Shown in pieces: positions 62,998 through 64,000 of a stretch of DNA of 64,000 nt. Source of the DNA: Pseudomonas nicosulfuronedens. Its GTDB lineage: Bacteria; Pseudomonadota; Gammaproteobacteria; Pseudomonadales; Pseudomonadaceae. The notes beneath the pieces are model-generated. The model ran no database searches, was not told where the DNA came from, and saw only the letters and a list, made by a program, of their open reading frames with translations. Numbering within the stretch: position 1 is the first letter of the stretch; the number at the start of each line of letters is the position of its first letter. Location: positions 186,001-250,000 of the forward strand of contig NZ_SWDV01000004.1 in the NCBI RefSeq assembly GCF_005877905.1, written 5' to 3'. Position numbers and translations under genes: made by a program.

Positions 62998-64000
62998 CCG
63001 CCGTGATCGAACTGGACGGCATCGTCAAACACTATGGCGGTGGCGCGAGCCCGACGGTCACGGTGCTGCATGGGGTGTCCCTGCGTATCGAACCGGGCGA
63101 ATTCGTCGCCATCGTCGGTGCATCTGGCTCCGGCAAATCGACCCTGATGCACATCCTTGGTTGCCTGGACCGCCCGAGCGCCGGCCGCTACCGTTTTGCC
63201 GGCACCGACGTGTCGCAGATGGGCAGCGACGAGCTAGCCTGGCTGCGCCGCGAGGCGTTCGGCTTCGTGTTCCAGGGCTACCACCTGATTCCCACCTGCA
63301 GCGCGCGGGAGAACGTCGAGGTCCCCGCGCTGTACGCAGGCCGTCCCACAGCGCAGCGCCAGCAGCGCGCCGCCGACCTGCTGCGCCGCCTGGGCCTGGG
63401 CGAGCGCCTGGACAATCGCCCCAACCAGCTGTCCGGCGGTCAGCAGCAGCGCGTGTCCATCGCCCGCGCGCTGATGAACGGCGGGCGCATCATCCTCGCC
63501 GACGAACCCACGGGGGCGCTGGACAGTCGCAGCGGCGAGGAAGTCATGGCCCTGCTGGACGAACTGTCCGCCCAGGGCCACACGCTGATCCTGATTACCC
63601 ATGACCGCGAAGTGGCGGCGCGGGCGAAGCGCGTCATCGAGATCCGCGACGGACACATCGTCGCCGACAGCGGCGGACAGGCGGGCGAAGCTGCGCTGCC
63701 ATTACCCGATCTGCGGGATGCCCGCGATGCCGGTGGCGCCAGTTTTGCGGGAGATCTGCTGGAAGCCCTGCGCTCAGCGTGGCGAGTGATGTGGTTGAAC
63801 CGCTTCCGTACCGCGCTGACGCTGCTGGGCATCGTCATCGGCGTCGCCTCGGTGATCGTCATGCTCGCCATCGGCCTGGGCACCAAGCAGCGTGTGGTGC
63901 AGCAGATGGCCTCCCTCGGCGCCACCATCATGTACGTCAGTGGCGACTATCCGCCCGAAGGCGGCCCCATGGGCGCGGTGACGGTCGAGGACTTGGCCGC
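62994..64000 (+). CDS. macB: MacB-type ABC efflux transporter (3' end outside window)
   Basis: First ~335 residues of a MacB/PvdT-family ABC exporter. GTG start at 62994 overlaps the macA stop; a second GTG at 63003 is possible. Nucleotide-binding domain: Walker [13 protein letters not shown] signature [15 protein letters not shown], Walker [14 protein letters not shown], and H-loop ITHD. Then an interdomain helix and the first membrane segment ([26 protein letters not shown]) before the window ends in the periplasmic domain. An OpmQ-like outer-membrane partner may follow outside. Confidence 0.93.
   Translation, partial: MTAVIELDGIVKHYGGGASPTVTVLHGVSLRIEPGEFVAIVGASGSGKSTLMHILGCLDRPSAGRYRFAGTDVSQMGSDELAWLRREAFGFVFQGYHLIPTCSARENVEVPALYAGRPTAQRQQRAADLLRRLGLGERLDNRPNQLSGGQQQRVSIARALMNGGRIILADEPTGALDSRSGEEVMALLDELSAQGHTLILITHDREVAARAKRVIEIRDGHIVADSGGQAGEAALPLPDLRDARDAGGASFAGDLLEALRSAWRVMWLNRFRTALTLLGIVIGVASVIVMLAIGLGTKQRVVQQMASLGATIMYVSGDYPPEGGPMGAVTVEDLA

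Noticed and set aside
1..64000. Prophage, integron, insertion sequence, tRNA or rRNA genes
   Set aside because: No integrase, transposase, phage structural protein, att-like duplication or cloverleaf was recognised; codon usage looks even across the window.

Overview
This 64 kb stretch is high-GC chromosomal DNA from a Pseudomonas, most likely a relative of the P. aeruginosa / P. nitroreducens / P. citronellolis group. The genus rests on recognisable genes: rnfABCD, metG, mrp, dcd, a QuiP-type acyl-homoserine lactone acylase, dinG, pdxH, the Sha (Mrp-type) Na+/H+ antiporter operon and recJ. Short Pseudomonas REP-like inverted repeats lie between several genes. The species is inference. I see no prophage, insertion sequence, CRISPR array, rRNA or tRNA.

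Layout. 0-4.3 kb: Rnf electron-transport operon (minus strand, running off the left edge). 4.5-7.7 kb: a translationally coupled envelope operon (DUF4349 lipoprotein, YgiB/YjfM-like, YgiC/YjfC ATP-grasp, DUF350). 7.7-13.6 kb: metG, mrp, a half-length MreB-like protein, dcd and two exported unknowns. 13.6-34 kb: quiP, two SEC-C proteins, OmpA-family lipoproteins, DinG, a GH50-like hydrolase, a beta-lactamase-fold esterase, PdxH, a GntP permease with glycerate kinase, and a SlyB-type lipoprotein. 34.3-40 kb: shaA(B)CDEFG, followed by a 590-bp gene-free region with a large multi-hairpin repeat. 40.6-43.6 kb: EamA exporter, PLP enzyme, Asp/Glu racemase and an 83-aa unknown. 43.6-46.6 kb: a lipoprotein, a DUF488 protein, and an SDR divergent from a LysR regulator. 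46.6-47.7 kb: a second SlyB followed by a small outer-membrane barrel that looks PagP-like, behind five phased GTTCAG repeats. 47.7-53.1 kb: a catabolic locus (class III PLP phospho-lyase-like enzyme, APH-fold kinase, polyamine-type binding protein, SDR, GntR/FCD regulator) around a 22-bp perfect palindrome. 53.3-58.3 kb: CaiB-type CoA transferase, GGDEF protein, YaeQ, RecJ. 58.5-64 kb: a PepSY membrane reductase operon resembling fpvGHJ, divergent from an exported protein, a miniature Fur-like DNA-binding protein and a MacAB-type efflux pair (macB cut by the right edge).

How the genes may work together. The most interesting units are (a) the slyB2/pagP-like pair behind a PhoP-box-like array, which suggests Mg2+-limitation control of outer-membrane remodelling; (b) the kinase plus phospho-lyase pair, which suggests degradation of an amino alcohol such as 5-hydroxylysine or ethanolamine by phosphorylation and elimination; and (c) the fpvGHJ-like / mini-Fur / MacAB block, which suggests reductive iron release from a siderophore and its re-export. 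These functions are inferred from family membership and layout. No database search was run.
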